A DNA stretch of 64,000 nt from Mycoplasma sp. CAG:776 (lineage in GTDB: Bacteria; Bacillota_I; Bacilli_A; RF39; UBA660). The DNA lies in contig FR903078.1 in assembly GCA_000438195.1 (NCBI GenBank), positions 62,001-126,000 on the forward strand, given 5' to 3'. The position numbers were made by a program, and so were the translations under genes. Under the pieces are notes generated by a model. That model was given only the letters and a program-made list of their open reading frames with translations, was not told the DNA's origin and ran no database searches. Of the stretch, positions 9,011-16,977 are shown one piece after another (within the stretch, counting starts at the first letter, position 1; each line of letters begins with the position of its first letter).

Positions 9011-9505
9011 ATGATTAATAAACAAAATTTATGGTTTTTAACCCTATTTTCTTTAATTATGGTTCTTAGTATTTATTATCTTACGATGTCTAATGATACT
9101 TTATCTACTCTTAATGTAAATAGCGATATATCTAAAGGGACAGATGTAGTAATTAGTGAAGAGAATGATACTTTAGTTGCCTTAAAAGTGCAAGATGAGG
9201 AGGAATTACTTCAAAGAATGGAAGAATTACAAAATATTTTATTAAGTGATGTTGCCACTTTACAAGAGAAAAATGATGCCTATGAAGAGTTGCAAACATT
9301 AAATAAAACAGAAAGCGAAAAAGAAGTAATTGTTAAGCTTATTAAAGACCAATATAAATTAGATTCAGTTGTTAAAATCGAAGATTCTACAATTACGATT
9401 ACTATTGCTAGTACGAAACATGATGCTACACTTGCTAATAATATTATTAGAAGTGTTCAAGAACTTTATGATTCTGATAAATATATTACCGTTAAATTTG
9501 GTTAA
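9011..9505 (+). CDS. spoIIIAH: SpoIIIAH-like engulfment/feeding-tube protein
   Basis: The 164-residue bitopic protein has a membrane anchor at about residues 8-25 (WFLTLFSLIMVLSIYYLTM), a helical acidic region (EEELLQRMEELQNILL) and a C-terminal EscJ/YscJ-like ring-building fold ending ELYDSDKYITVKFG. This layout and spacing match SpoIIIAH (PF12685), the mother-cell protein that binds forespore SpoIIQ to form the channel needed for late forespore development. It stands alone; spoIIIAA-AG are not in the window. The start ATG follows GAAAGGA. A terminator overlaps its stop codon, so it is a one-gene unit. Confidence 0.75.
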   Translation: MINKQNLWFLTLFSLIMVLSIYYLTMSNDTLSTLNVNSDISKGTDVVISEENDTLVALKVQDEEELLQRMEELQNILLSDVATLQEKNDAYEELQTLNKTESEKEVIVKLIKDQYKLDSVVKIEDSTITITIASTKHDATLANNIIRSVQELYDSDKYITVKFG

Positions 9506-9531
9506 TTAGGCATTCTATTTAACCTTTTTTT
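9500..9531 (+). terminator. terminator of the spoIIIAH-like gene
   Basis: The stem GGTTAATTAG pairs with CTATTTAACC and is followed by seven T. It overlaps the stop codon. Confidence 0.65.
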
Positions 9532-9540
9532 AGGAATCGT

Positions 9541-9549
9541 CATAAAATA
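9541..9549 (+). promoter_or_regulatory. possible sigma-K -10 element of gerE
   Basis: CATAAAATA fits the sigma-K -10 pattern CATANNNTA, and an AC dinucleotide lies 17 bases upstream where the short -35 is expected. B. subtilis gerE is sigma-K dependent. The motif is short, so a chance match is possible. Confidence 0.35.
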
Positions 9550-9584
9550 CAATAGAAACATAATAGAAATGAGTGATTATTCCT

Positions 9585-9791
9585 ATGAAAAGAAGTATAT
9601 TAACTAATCGCGAAAAAGAAATATTTGAATTGCTAGTATTAAATAAAACAACAAAAGAAATTGCGGATATATTAAAAATTAGTGAAAAAACTGTCAGAAA
9701 TCATGTATCTAATACCATTCAAAAACTAGGAGTCAAAGGACGAGCTGGAGCACTAGTTGAATTAGTTAAGTTAGGCGAAATAAAAATATAA
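9585..9791 (+). CDS. gerE: GerE-like late sporulation transcription factor
   Basis: The ~68-residue protein is a stand-alone LuxR/GerE-type helix-turn-helix: LTNREKEIFELLVLNKTTKE, IADILKISEKTVRNHVSN, LGVKGRAGALVELVKLGEIKI. This matches B. subtilis GerE in length and almost every motif (KTTKEIA, ISEKTVRNH, KLGVKGR). GerE acts in the mother cell at the end of sporulation, turning coat and cortex genes on or off together with sigma-K. I use the ATG at 9585; a GTG twelve bases upstream is an alternative start. It is flanked by terminators on both sides, so it is monocistronic. It supports a Bacilli assignment. Confidence 0.88.
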   Translation: MKRSILTNREKEIFELLVLNKTTKEIADILKISEKTVRNHVSNTIQKLGVKGRAGALVELVKLGEIKI

Positions 9792-9794
9792 TTT

Positions 9795-9816
9795 AATCTC
9801 CTTCGGGAGATTTTTT
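9795..9816 (+). terminator. terminator after gerE
   Basis: The stem AATCTCC, loop TTC and GGGAGATT are followed by a T run. Confidence 0.65.
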
Positions 9817-9862
9817 AGTACTTAAATTTCTTCTTTTTACGTATATATTTATTGGTGATATT

Positions 9863-10807
9863 ATGCTTAAAAAATCAGCTTTAAGAAGAATCATGGTTTC
9901 TACTTTAGCTCTTGTTATCGCGGGAGTTTTATATTTCTTTCCTAATAATGAAGAAAATATACCTCTTGTACAAAATATTGAATATGTAAGTGCGAATGAA
10001 ACTCCTATTTATTTACTCAATCCTGACCTATATGTTGTACGAACTAACATGGCAACTCAAAATACAGATTCCTTACAATTAATTAAAGAACTGGTAGAAG
10101 GATTAACCATTGGAAATGATAAAAAAGAATATATTTCTGAACATTTTTCCCAAATTATTCCTAAAAATACCAAAATAATAGATATTTCTTTAGAAAATGG
10201 TTTATTAAAACTTAACTTTTCTAAAGAGTTGCTCAATGTTTCCAAAGATTTAGAAGAAAAAATGATTGAAGCAATTGTTTACACTCTAACAGAAGTTAAA
10301 GGAGTCGACGAAATCATGATCTTTGTCGAAGGTTCTAAATTAGAAATGCTTCCTCAATCAAATGTCAAACTTCCTAATACTTTAGATAGAGGATACGGAA
10401 TTAACAAAGTTTATGATATTACAAGCATTAAAGATTTAACTAAAACAACAGTTTACTATATTGGAGAATTTGATGATTTTATTTATTATGTTCCTGTAAC
10501 TAAAATCTCTAACGAACAAGAACAAAATAAAATTGAAATTATTATTGATGAATTAAAGTCTAGTCCTATTTATGAGACGAATCTTATGAGTTATCTTGCT
10601 AGTAGTGTGGAGTTAGAAAACTATGAAGAATTAGAAAATCAAATTACTCTTAGTTTTAACAATGCCATATTTGATGATTTTGATGAAAAAAATATATTAG
10701 AAGAAGTAAAATATTCTATTTCTCTTTCTATTCAAGATACATTAAATGTAGATGAAGTTATTTTTAAGGTTGATGATGAAATTATAGAAACTTTTAAAGA
10801 AAAATAA
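9863..10807 (+). CDS. gerM: GerM-like sporulation protein with two GerMN domains
   Basis: The 314-residue protein has a positively charged start, a membrane anchor at about residues 10-26 (IMVSTLALVIAGVLYFF) and two repeated GerMN domains (PF10646) at about 45-165 and 185-310. Each has the pattern of a secreted alpha/beta fold: VRTN ... LIKELVEGL ... IPKNTKIIDISLENGLLKLN in the first, VYYIGEFDDFIYYVPVTK ... SSVELENYEELENQITLSF in the second. GerM is needed for sporulation and spore cortex formation in B. subtilis, where it helps hold SpoIIIAG/SpoIIQ complexes. Its position beside spoIIIAH and gerE makes a small sporulation cluster. Confidence 0.85.
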   Translation: MLKKSALRRIMVSTLALVIAGVLYFFPNNEENIPLVQNIEYVSANETPIYLLNPDLYVVRTNMATQNTDSLQLIKELVEGLTIGNDKKEYISEHFSQIIPKNTKIIDISLENGLLKLNFSKELLNVSKDLEEKMIEAIVYTLTEVKGVDEIMIFVEGSKLEMLPQSNVKLPNTLDRGYGINKVYDITSIKDLTKTTVYYIGEFDDFIYYVPVTKISNEQEQNKIEIIIDELKSSPIYETNLMSYLASSVELENYEELENQITLSFNNAIFDDFDEKNILEEVKYSISLSIQDTLNVDEVIFKVDDEIIETFKEK

Positions 10808-10840
10808 AAGCATACACTTTTTCGTGTATGCTTTTATTTT
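10806..10840. terminator. bidirectional terminator between gerM and the ABC exporter
   Basis: The perfect stem AAAAGCATACAC / GTGTATGCTTTT with loop TTTTTC is flanked by A and T runs. Confidence 0.8.
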
Positions 10841-10863
10841 ATTATTTCAATTGTCTAAATTTT

Positions 10864-12555
10864 TTAATTTTGAAATTGAGAATTATATAATTCAGCATAT
10901 GCTCCATTTTTAGCCAACAACTCTTCATGTGTTCCTTGTTCAACCACATTTCCTTCTTTCATTACTAAAATTTTATCGGCATTTTTAATTGTTGACAAAC
11001 GATGGGCAATGATAAATGACGTTCTTCCTTCTGTTAGCTTATCCATAGCTTGTTGAACTAATTCTTCTGTACGAGTATCTACACTACTGGTTGCTTCATC
11101 TAAAATCAAGAACGGAGCATCTTTGATCATTCCTCTTGCAATTGTTAATAATTGTTTTTGGCCTGCTGATATGCTTTCAGAATCATTGATTTCATAATTT
11201 AGACCTCCAGGTAACGATTTTACAAAGTGATAAACTCCTACTGTTTTTAAAGCATTTATTACTTCTTCATCGCTTACATTTTCTTTATTATAAATGATAT
11301 TTTCTTTAATTGTTCCATTAAATAGCCATGTATCTTGAAGGACCATGATAAATAAATCATGAATATTTTCTCTACTTAATTCGGTGGTTTTTACTCCATC
11401 AATTAAAATTTCGCCAGCATTTATGTCATAAAATTTCATTAAAAGATTTACTAATGTTGTTTTTCCAGCTCCCGTTGGACCAACAATAGCCACCTTTTCA
11501 CCAGATTTTACATCTAACGAAAAATCTTTGATAATAATTTTGTCTTTATTATAACCAAACTTTACATGATCAAAAGTAATATTTCCTTTTACTTTTTCTC
11601 TTTCTAAAACTGATTTTGTTGTTTCTTTTGGCATTTCTTCACTTTCTAAGAATTCAAATACCCTTTCACTGGCAGCAATGGTACTTTGCATACTCGTAAT
11701 TCCCTGAGCAATTTGAGTAAGTGGACTTGTAAATAGTCTTACATAAATCATAAAAGCTACAATTACACCAAAAGTAATATGTCCATTGATTGCTAATATG
11801 GCACCAACAATACAAACTGCTACATAGCCAAAATTACCAATAAAATTCATTAATGGTTGCATTAAACCAGATAGAAACTGACTCTTTAAATTGGCATCAT
11901 ATACAGCATCGTTTAAATAATCAAACTCTTTACTAGCTTCTTTTTTACCATTATAGGCTTTTACCACATTTAAAGAGGAATATACTTCTTCAATATGATC
12001 GTTTAATCTTCCTAATTCAGTTTGACGTTTATCAAAATATTTTTGAGATTTTAACATAATTACAAACATAAAACTAAATCCTATTAAAGATGCTAAAATT
12101 GCCGTTAGAGCCATTATCCAGTTTGTCACAAACATCATAATGATCGTTCCTATAAATAAAGTAATTGCTCCGATTAAAGCTGCTAAACTTTGATTCATGG
12201 ACTGACCTATGGTATCAATATCATTCGTTACTCGCGATAATACATCTCCATAACTATGTTCATCAAAATATTTTAGTGGTAAATGGTTAATTTTTTTAGA
12301 AATCTTTTCTCTTAATTCTCTAGCAAATTTATTGGCGATAGTGGCCATAATAAAGCCAGAAATAAAATTAAATAGAGCACTAAATAAATATAGTATTAAA
12401 AGAAATAGGGCAATACTAGCAACCGCTTTTAAATCAATTCCAGTTAGTAATCCTTCGGTAATAATATCCGTTAGATCCGATAATTTATTAGGTCCAATAA
12501 TGGATAATATTGAACTTAAAGCGGAGATAATAAAGGCAATAACAATTGCTGGCAT
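10864..12555 (-). CDS. ABC exporter half-transporter (MsbA/YfiC type), 5' end lost
   Basis: The protein has a transmembrane domain (about 1-300) with the exporter motif EHSYGDVLSRVTNDIDTIGQ, then an ATPase domain: GPTGAGKTT (Walker A), LQDTWLF (Q-loop), SAGQKQLL (signature) and LILDEATSSVD (Walker B), with a switch His in IIAHRLST. The family normally starts ~20 residues earlier with a segment like EKPKDLALGTKKLIQYLRVF, and exactly this is encoded just upstream in frame but without a start codon. It appears to have lost its true start in the deletion that truncated the neighbouring partner gene. The remaining start is an internal ATG with a poor ribosome site. It probably formed a multidrug-type heterodimer. 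Confidence 0.8.
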   Translation of the reverse strand: MPAIVIAFIISALSSILSIIGPNKLSDLTDIITEGLLTGIDLKAVASIALFLLILYLFSALFNFISGFIMATIANKFARELREKISKKINHLPLKYFDEHSYGDVLSRVTNDIDTIGQSMNQSLAALIGAITLFIGTIIMMFVTNWIMALTAILASLIGFSFMFVIMLKSQKYFDKRQTELGRLNDHIEEVYSSLNVVKAYNGKKEASKEFDYLNDAVYDANLKSQFLSGLMQPLMNFIGNFGYVAVCIVGAILAINGHITFGVIVAFMIYVRLFTSPLTQIAQGITSMQSTIAASERVFEFLESEEMPKETTKSVLEREKVKGNITFDHVKFGYNKDKIIIKDFSLDVKSGEKVAIVGPTGAGKTTLVNLLMKFYDINAGEILIDGVKTTELSRENIHDLFIMVLQDTWLFNGTIKENIIYNKENVSDEEVINALKTVGVYHFVKSLPGGLNYEINDSESISAGQKQLLTIARGMIKDAPFLILDEATSSVDTRTEELVQQAMDKLTEGRTSFIIAHRLSTIKNADKILVMKEGNVVEQGTHEELLAKNGAYAELYNSQFQN

Positions 12556-12596
12556 AAATACTCGTAAGTATTGAATTAATTTTTTTGTACCTAATG

Positions 12597-13550
12597 CTAA
12601 ATCTTTAGGCTTTTCATTGTTGCCGATACACTTGCTCTTGGATACATAATGAAAATCATAGATAACATTAAGAATGCCATAATTACTTGCATTGCATAAC
12701 TTGAAAATACAACCATATTACTAAATATGTCTATTTTATCTAACATACCAGCTTCATTAATTAAACTCGCTCCTATAAAATAAATTCCTAAAGTTAATAA
12801 ATTCATGATTAAATACATAACCGGTGACATTATAGACATCATTCGTTGATTAAACATTTGAATTTTCGTTAATTCTTTATTTTCTTTATCAAATTTCTTC
12901 TCTTGATATCCTTCCGCATTAAAAGCTCGTACTACACGAATGCCTGTTAGTTGTTCTCTGGTTGTATTATTAATTTTATCAATTAATTTTTGAACTTTCT
13001 TAAATTTTGGAATTACTAAAATCATCATTAGTACAACCATAAATAATAAAACAAATACTGCAATACCTGTTATTAAACTCCATTGCCATCCTTTATTTAA
13101 AATCTTAAAAATAGCCCATATTGCGGTAATTGGAGCTTTAATTAATAACTGAAGTCCCATAGATAATAACATTTGAACATTCGTGATGTCATTTGTTGTT
13201 CTGGTAATTAAACTACTTGTTGAAAATTTCTTAATCTCTTCCATCCCAAAATTTTCTACATTATCATATAACTTTTTACGAATATTGGATGAGAATTTTG
13301 CTGAAATCATAGAAGTAATGTATCCAACAATTACTGCCGATATTAAACTTCCTCCAGCACATAAAAGCATATATCCGCCATTTTTTAAGATACCTCCTAA
13401 GGCTCCTTCTTCACTTTGGATTAAACTCGTAATATTTGCCATATAATCAGGTAATTTTAAATCTAGCCAAACTTGGAAGACAATTAAAATAGTACTGATT
13501 AATATTAAAGCATAGTCTTTTTTGGTTAAGTTTTTTAATAATTTAAACAT
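12597..13550 (-). pseudogene. ABC exporter half-transporter truncated after the membrane domain
   Basis: The 317-residue product contains the complete transmembrane domain of a heterodimeric exporter subunit (FGMEEIKKFSTSSLITRTTN, TREQLTGIRVVRAFNAEGYQ), ending at MYPRASVSA. In homologues this motif is followed by a ~260-residue ATPase domain. Here six foreign codons and a stop follow, and the DNA continues directly into the N-terminal region of the second half-transporter in another frame. A deletion of roughly 0.8 kb that removed the ATPase domain and the start of the next gene explains both defects. The gene overlaps marR by eight bases. Without its ATPase it is unlikely to work. Confidence 0.75.
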
Positions 13551-13995
13551 TTTTTTCTCCTCTCATTATCATATTTTCTTCCATTTTTCTTAAAATATTA
13601 AAAAAACAAGCTAACTCATGATCTGATATGTTATGAAGCAATTCTTCGTTGATTGTTTGGAAGTTTTTTTCTAGTTCTTGAAATCTAGTAAGACTCGTAT
13701 TTGTTAAAACAATTCTTTTTATTCGAGCATCTTCTGGTACGCTTACTCTTTTTATTAACTCACTTTTTTCCATCGCAACCAAAACCTCTGAAATTGTTGC
13801 TTTACTTACATTTAAATGTTCTTCTAAATCTCTTTGACAAATTTTTTCTTCTTTATGATCTAAGATATATTTTAACACTTTACCTTGTAAAGGACTTGGT
13901 GGTTTTTTTATATCTAATAGTTTTGCTTCTTTAAATAATCTCTTCCCAATCTGAACCTCTAAATTCTTGATTTCTTCAATCACATTTGGCTTCAT
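13543..13995 (-). CDS. MarR-family transcriptional regulator
   Basis: The 150-residue winged-helix regulator has the MarR pattern: helical N terminus, LQGKVLKYILDHKEEKICQR, the recognition segment LNVSKATISEVLVAMEKSE, the wing with RVSVPEDARIKRIVLT, and a C-terminal dimerisation helix. The DAR motif of the wing is intact. It is the first gene of a transcript with the ABC exporter pair and so very likely represses that operon and itself; the ligand is unknown. The promoter upstream carries matching inverted repeats. The start ATG follows AAAAGGAGAAATT. Confidence 0.88.
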   Translation of the reverse strand: MKPNVIEEIKNLEVQIGKRLFKEAKLLDIKKPPSPLQGKVLKYILDHKEEKICQRDLEEHLNVSKATISEVLVAMEKSELIKRVSVPEDARIKRIVLTNTSLTRFQELEKNFQTINEELLHNISDHELACFFNILRKMEENMIMRGEKNV

Positions 13996-14010
13996 AATTT
14001 CTCCTTTTTA

Positions 14011-14065
14011 GTTAGCTACCTAACAAATATACTCTTTTTCTTTGCTATTGTCAAGTACCTAACTA
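14011..14065 (-). promoter_or_regulatory. marR promoter with palindromic operators
   Basis: The -35 TTGACA (complement of 14049-14054) and the -10 TATATT (complement of 14026-14031) are 17 bases apart. The palindrome GTTAGCTACCTAAC at 14011-14024 lies just downstream of the -10, and a second GTTAGGTA half-site (complement of about 14056-14063) lies just upstream of the -35. Two copies of GTTAGGTA around the core promoter are what an autorepressing MarR would bind. Confidence 0.65.
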
Positions 14066-14165
14066 TTTTAAAAATAAAAACTAGACACATTAAACATGTC
14101 CAATTAATTTATTATATTTATTGCTTAGATTGAATGAATAGTATTATCCTTAAAACTTAACTTTT

Positions 14166-14731
14166 TTATTCCTTTTTTCTATATAATCTTTTCTCAAGAG
14201 CATATTTCTCAAAAGGAGATAGTTTATCTTCCTTTAAATCTTCTATTTGGTACCAGTTTGCTCCCTCTGAATCTAGCTCATCAGTCTCCTCTTTCAATTC
14301 GCTATTTTTAATTTCAGCTCTATACAAAATTCCAATATGATGTAAATCTTCCCATATTTCTTCTTTTAATTATATCCATTCTACTTTATTATGCTCATGG
14401 GATAATTTGATTTTTCTTTAGTGGCATCTATCCCAAAACAATGTTCATAAACTAATCCAATATCGTTCCTCCAAATAAAATCCTTAGTTATATTAGGAAC
14501 ATGAATTGTACTAATTGATTGTAATTCTAACATGGAAGAATCTTGGCTTATTCCTGCCTCTTCTGAGGCTTCTCTTTTACATGCTTCTAAGAAAGTTTCA
14601 CCTTCTTCTATCCCTCCAGCTATTCCTTACCATCTTTCGGTTTTCCTTGTTCGGCAAAAGATAGCATATATTAATTTTCCTTGTTTATCTTTCTTATATA
14701 GGAAAGCTAACATTTGATGTGGTTGTCTCAC
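14166..14731 (-). pseudogene. decayed Nudix hydrolase gene
   Basis: The frame starts with GTG overlapping the stop of the intact Nudix gene and encodes RQPHQMLAFLYKKDKQGKLI. The Nudix box is fully readable (GGIEEGETFLEACKREASEE, then AGI), so the gene was once functional. An in-frame TAA interrupts it just before GIAGG (probably once CAA), a frameshift follows near 14400, and a further stop (TAA after KVEWI) comes later; the C terminus DLHHIGILYRAEIK ... ALEKRLYRKKE is still recognisable in the shifted frame. At least three lesions, including base substitutions, argue for real decay. Confidence 0.8.
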
Positions 14732-15225
14732 ATTTTGTCTCCTAATTCTTTTATAATATGATGAGAAAAATATAAATCTTCTTTTAATAATATATTTTTT
14801 AAAAATGCTGGTCTAATATCAACACTATTTATTTCTGTTAAGGCTACCCACTTAAAATTTAATTTTATGATTCTTCCCTTATCATTTTCTATTAAACTAA
14901 AATCTTGAGTAGGTAATGGTTCTAAAGGCTCTACTAAATAGTAAAAAGAGAGTTCATGTACTTTTTCATATTTTTTATTTACAAAATAATTTTCTATAAC
15001 TCCTAAATATTGCTTTATTTGAAAATTTGTTTCCGTTTCCTCTTTTAATTCTCTTATTAATGCTTCTTCACTTGTTTCATTCAATTCCACATACCCGCCT
15101 GGTAAGCAGAAAAAAGAAGTATCATCTGTACTAACCACTAAAATTTGTTTGCCTCTTAAAATAACTGCTGCACTTCTCATTTTAAATTTATTCTCTTGAC
15201 TACTTATTTTAATACTTTCTCGCAT
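14728..15225 (-). CDS. Nudix hydrolase
   Basis: The 165-residue protein contains a complete Nudix box, GGYVELNETSEEALIRELKE followed by ET (about residues 43-65), with the catalytic Glu residues in RELKEE. The enzyme should hydrolyse a nucleoside diphosphate linked to another group; the substrate cannot be predicted. The surrounding beta strands (MRSAAVILRGKQILVVST) are normal for the family. The following Nudix gene is a pseudogene whose start overlaps this stop, so this was once a two-gene unit. The ATG sits behind AAGGAGGAATAT. Confidence 0.85.
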   Translation of the reverse strand: MRESIKISSQENKFKMRSAAVILRGKQILVVSTDDTSFFCLPGGYVELNETSEEALIRELKEETETNFQIKQYLGVIENYFVNKKYEKVHELSFYYLVEPLEPLPTQDFSLIENDKGRIIKLNFKWVALTEINSVDIRPAFLKNILLKEDLYFSHHIIKELGDKM

Positions 15226-15409
15226 ATATTCCTCCTTGTATAATTATACCATATTACTCATAAAATTTATTTTTAAGTAAATTATTTTAAGTTGAATAAC
15301 AAGTTTTGGTTATTATTTTTACTTTTTGTATAATTAGTTTAAAGAGTATCATAATAATATTATAGTGAAATTATCCTTTACTATTTTTTAAGATAATCTA
15401 TAAAAACTC

Positions 15410-15438
15410 TTGCAAAAATTAAAAAAATAAGTTATAAT
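15410..15438 (+). promoter_or_regulatory. promoter of tRNA-Arg(TCT)
   Basis: TTGCAA at 15410-15415 and TATAAT at 15433-15438 are separated by 17 bases. The tRNA starts 21 bases later. Confidence 0.7.
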
Positions 15439-15458
15439 CATTTACAGCTAGTAATTAT

Positions 15459-15535
15459 GACCCCGTAGCTCAGCCGGATAGAGCAATCGCCTTCTAAGCG
15501 ATCGGTCGGGCGTTCGAATCGCCCCGGAGTCACCA
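15459..15535 (+). tRNA. tRNA-Arg, anticodon TCT
   Basis: The cloverleaf is complete: acceptor GACCCCG pairs with CGGAGTC (one C-A mismatch), the anticodon loop CTTCTAA gives TCT (reads AGA/AGG), the T arm is GGGCG TTCGAAT CGCCC, and CCA is encoded. A terminator follows. The 3' half recurs about 256 bases downstream. Confidence 0.93.
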
Positions 15536-15545
15536 CTTAGTTTAT

Positions 15546-15566
15546 AAAGCCTTTACGGGCTTTTTC
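15546..15566 (+). terminator. terminator after tRNA-Arg(TCT)
   Basis: AAAGCC and GGGCTTT form a short stem followed by a T run. Confidence 0.55.
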
Positions 15567-15605
15567 TTTTGTTTTAAAAACGAACATTTGCTTAAAAACA
15601 TTAAA

Positions 15606-15629
15606 TTTAGTAACCACTTTAGTAACCAC
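15606..15629. repeat. tandem 12-bp repeat near tRNA-Arg
   Basis: TTTAGTAACCAC occurs twice, back to back and identical. Short tandem repeats beside a tRNA gene are typical arm-type binding sites of tyrosine integrases, but no integrase gene is present here. The rest of 15567-15745 holds no gene that I can see. Confidence 0.6.
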
Positions 15630-15746
15630 TTTTTTAAAAATAATTTAAACTAATTTAATTTTTGAAATGTTTTTAATAAATCCTTATATTTTTAGAGATG
15701 TAATTTCTCTAATTATTTGGTTTGTATCAAAAAATGTACTGTTTAA

Positions 15747-15803
15747 TTTCTAAACGATAGATCGGGCGTTCGAATCGCCCCGAATAACCACTTAGTTTAT
15801 AAA
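15747..15803 (+). repeat. partial copy of the tRNA-Arg 3' half (attachment-site-like scar)
   Basis: This segment matches 15491-15547 with few differences. It includes the identical 20-mer TCGGGCGTTCGAATCGCCCC (15506-15525 and 15762-15781), and the identity continues past the tRNA end through ACCACTTAGTTTATAAA. The 5' half of a tRNA is missing, so it is not a tRNA gene. Such a copy of a tRNA 3' end plus flank is what an integrated element leaves as its second attachment site. A stem ACCACT/AGTGGT followed by T (15786-15820) could act as a terminator. Confidence 0.7.
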
Positions 15804-15852
15804 AGACTTTAGTGGTTTTTTTATTTAAAAAGAAACATGTATTTAATGTTTC

Positions 15853-16305
15853 TTATCTTGATTTATTTTTCTCATTTCTATTATTTAGTTCTTGTTCTTT
15901 CAATAATTTAAAGTCTATTATTTTTACTCGTAATTCATTTTCTAAGATTTTTAATTTCTTTAACAATTCTTCTTCTTTTTTCTTTTTTAAAAAAATTTTA
16001 TATTTATTAATTATGATAGTACGTAAACGAGCTACTTCATCTAAAGCTAGCATTAAATTCGAACTTGTACTATCATCATCTAAATCGCTGTTTAAGAAAA
16101 AGCATTCTACTATTTTTTGATATTTTTTATTGAAGTTATGGCAAATTAGATTTGATATAATTTCTGGATTTACAATTATTACTTCTTTTATTTTAAGAAA
16201 ACTATCTCTATTTGATTTTATTCGATAATGAAATCCTTTAATATTATAATCAAAACTTTCTAATTCATAATTAGAATTTAATTTTTTTAAACAATAACTT
16301 TTCAT
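15853..16305 (-). CDS. unknown protein with C-terminal coiled coil
   Basis: I do not recognise this 150-residue protein. The N-terminal half is a compact alpha/beta-like region (IKSNRDSFLKIKEVIIVNPE) with two Cys (about 55 and 68). The C-terminal half (about 95-150) is a long charged helix with heptad-like spacing (LKKKKEEELLKKLKILENEL), probably a coiled coil. It begins three bases after trmD ends and is the last gene of the rimM-trmD operon. It could be an accessory factor of translation or simply co-transcribed. Confidence 0.6.
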   Translation of the reverse strand: MKSYCLKKLNSNYELESFDYNIKGFHYRIKSNRDSFLKIKEVIIVNPEIISNLICHNFNKKYQKIVECFFLNSDLDDDSTSSNLMLALDEVARLRTIIINKYKIFLKKKKEEELLKKLKILENELRVKIIDFKLLKEQELNNRNEKNKSR

Positions 16306-16308
16306 AAC

Positions 16309-16977
16309 TCACCTACTTAATAAATCTGGCCTTTTTTCCTTTGTTATTCTTATTTGTTCGCTTTTGCGATATTCTGCTATCTTTTTATGATCGCCATTTA
16401 AAAGAACTTCTGGCACTTTTAATCCTCTGAATTCTCTTGGCTTTGTATAAACAGGATAATCTAATAGATTCTCTTTAAAGGATTCATTTTGAAACGATTC
16501 TGCATCAATTACTCCTGGTATAAATCTGGTTATACAATCAGCTATTGCCATTGCTGGTATTTCTCCTCCTGTTAAAACATAATCGCCAATACTAATCTCG
16601 CCATCGACAAAGTTTTTAATTCTTTCATCAAATCCCTCGTAATGACCACATACTAAAATTAAATGTTTTGTTTTTTGATAAATTGCTCCTGCTAATTGAT
16701 CGTGAAATACTTCCCCGCTTGGAGACATTAAATATACTAATGACTGTTCTGTTCTTACAGATTCAATTGCTCTTACTACTGGTTCACACATTAGAACCAT
16801 GCCACTACCTCCGCCATAGGGAGTATCATCTACTTGACCATTTTTTAAAAGAGTAAAGTCACGTATATTTATTAGATTTATTTCTACTAAACCTTTTTCA
16901 ATTGCTCTTTTAATTATGCTTTCATTTATAAATCCTTCAAACATTTTAGGAAATAAAGTTAGAATATCAATTTTCAT
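16309..16977 (-). CDS. trmD: tRNA (guanine-N1-)-methyltransferase TrmD
   Basis: TrmD methylates G37 of tRNAs next to the anticodon, preventing +1 frameshifting. The 222-residue SPOUT enzyme shows MKIDILTLFPKMFEGF at the start, DDTPYGGGSGMVL, the deep knot for SAM (LVCGHYEGFDERI and EISIGDYVLTGGE) and the C-terminal tRNA-binding domain (TKPREFRGLKVPEVLLNGDH). It is slightly shorter than the usual ~240 residues at its C terminus. It overlaps rimM by four bases, the standard pairing. Confidence 0.97.
   Translation of the reverse strand: MKIDILTLFPKMFEGFINESIIKRAIEKGLVEINLINIRDFTLLKNGQVDDTPYGGGSGMVLMCEPVVRAIESVRTEQSLVYLMSPSGEVFHDQLAGAIYQKTKHLILVCGHYEGFDERIKNFVDGEISIGDYVLTGGEIPAMAIADCITRFIPGVIDAESFQNESFKENLLDYPVYTKPREFRGLKVPEVLLNGDHKKIAEYRKSEQIRITKEKRPDLLSR

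Noticed and set aside
12590..12625. Programmed frameshift joining the two ABC genes
   Set aside because: The break falls exactly at the domain boundary with the whole ATPase domain gone; a deletion explains it better and no slippery site with stimulator is evident.
14532..14717. Plus-strand frame over the Nudix pseudogene
   Set aside because: Antisense to recognisable Nudix codons, no ribosome site.
15747..15803. Second tRNA-Arg gene
   Set aside because: Only the 3' half is present; no acceptor 5' strand, D arm or anticodon stem can be formed.
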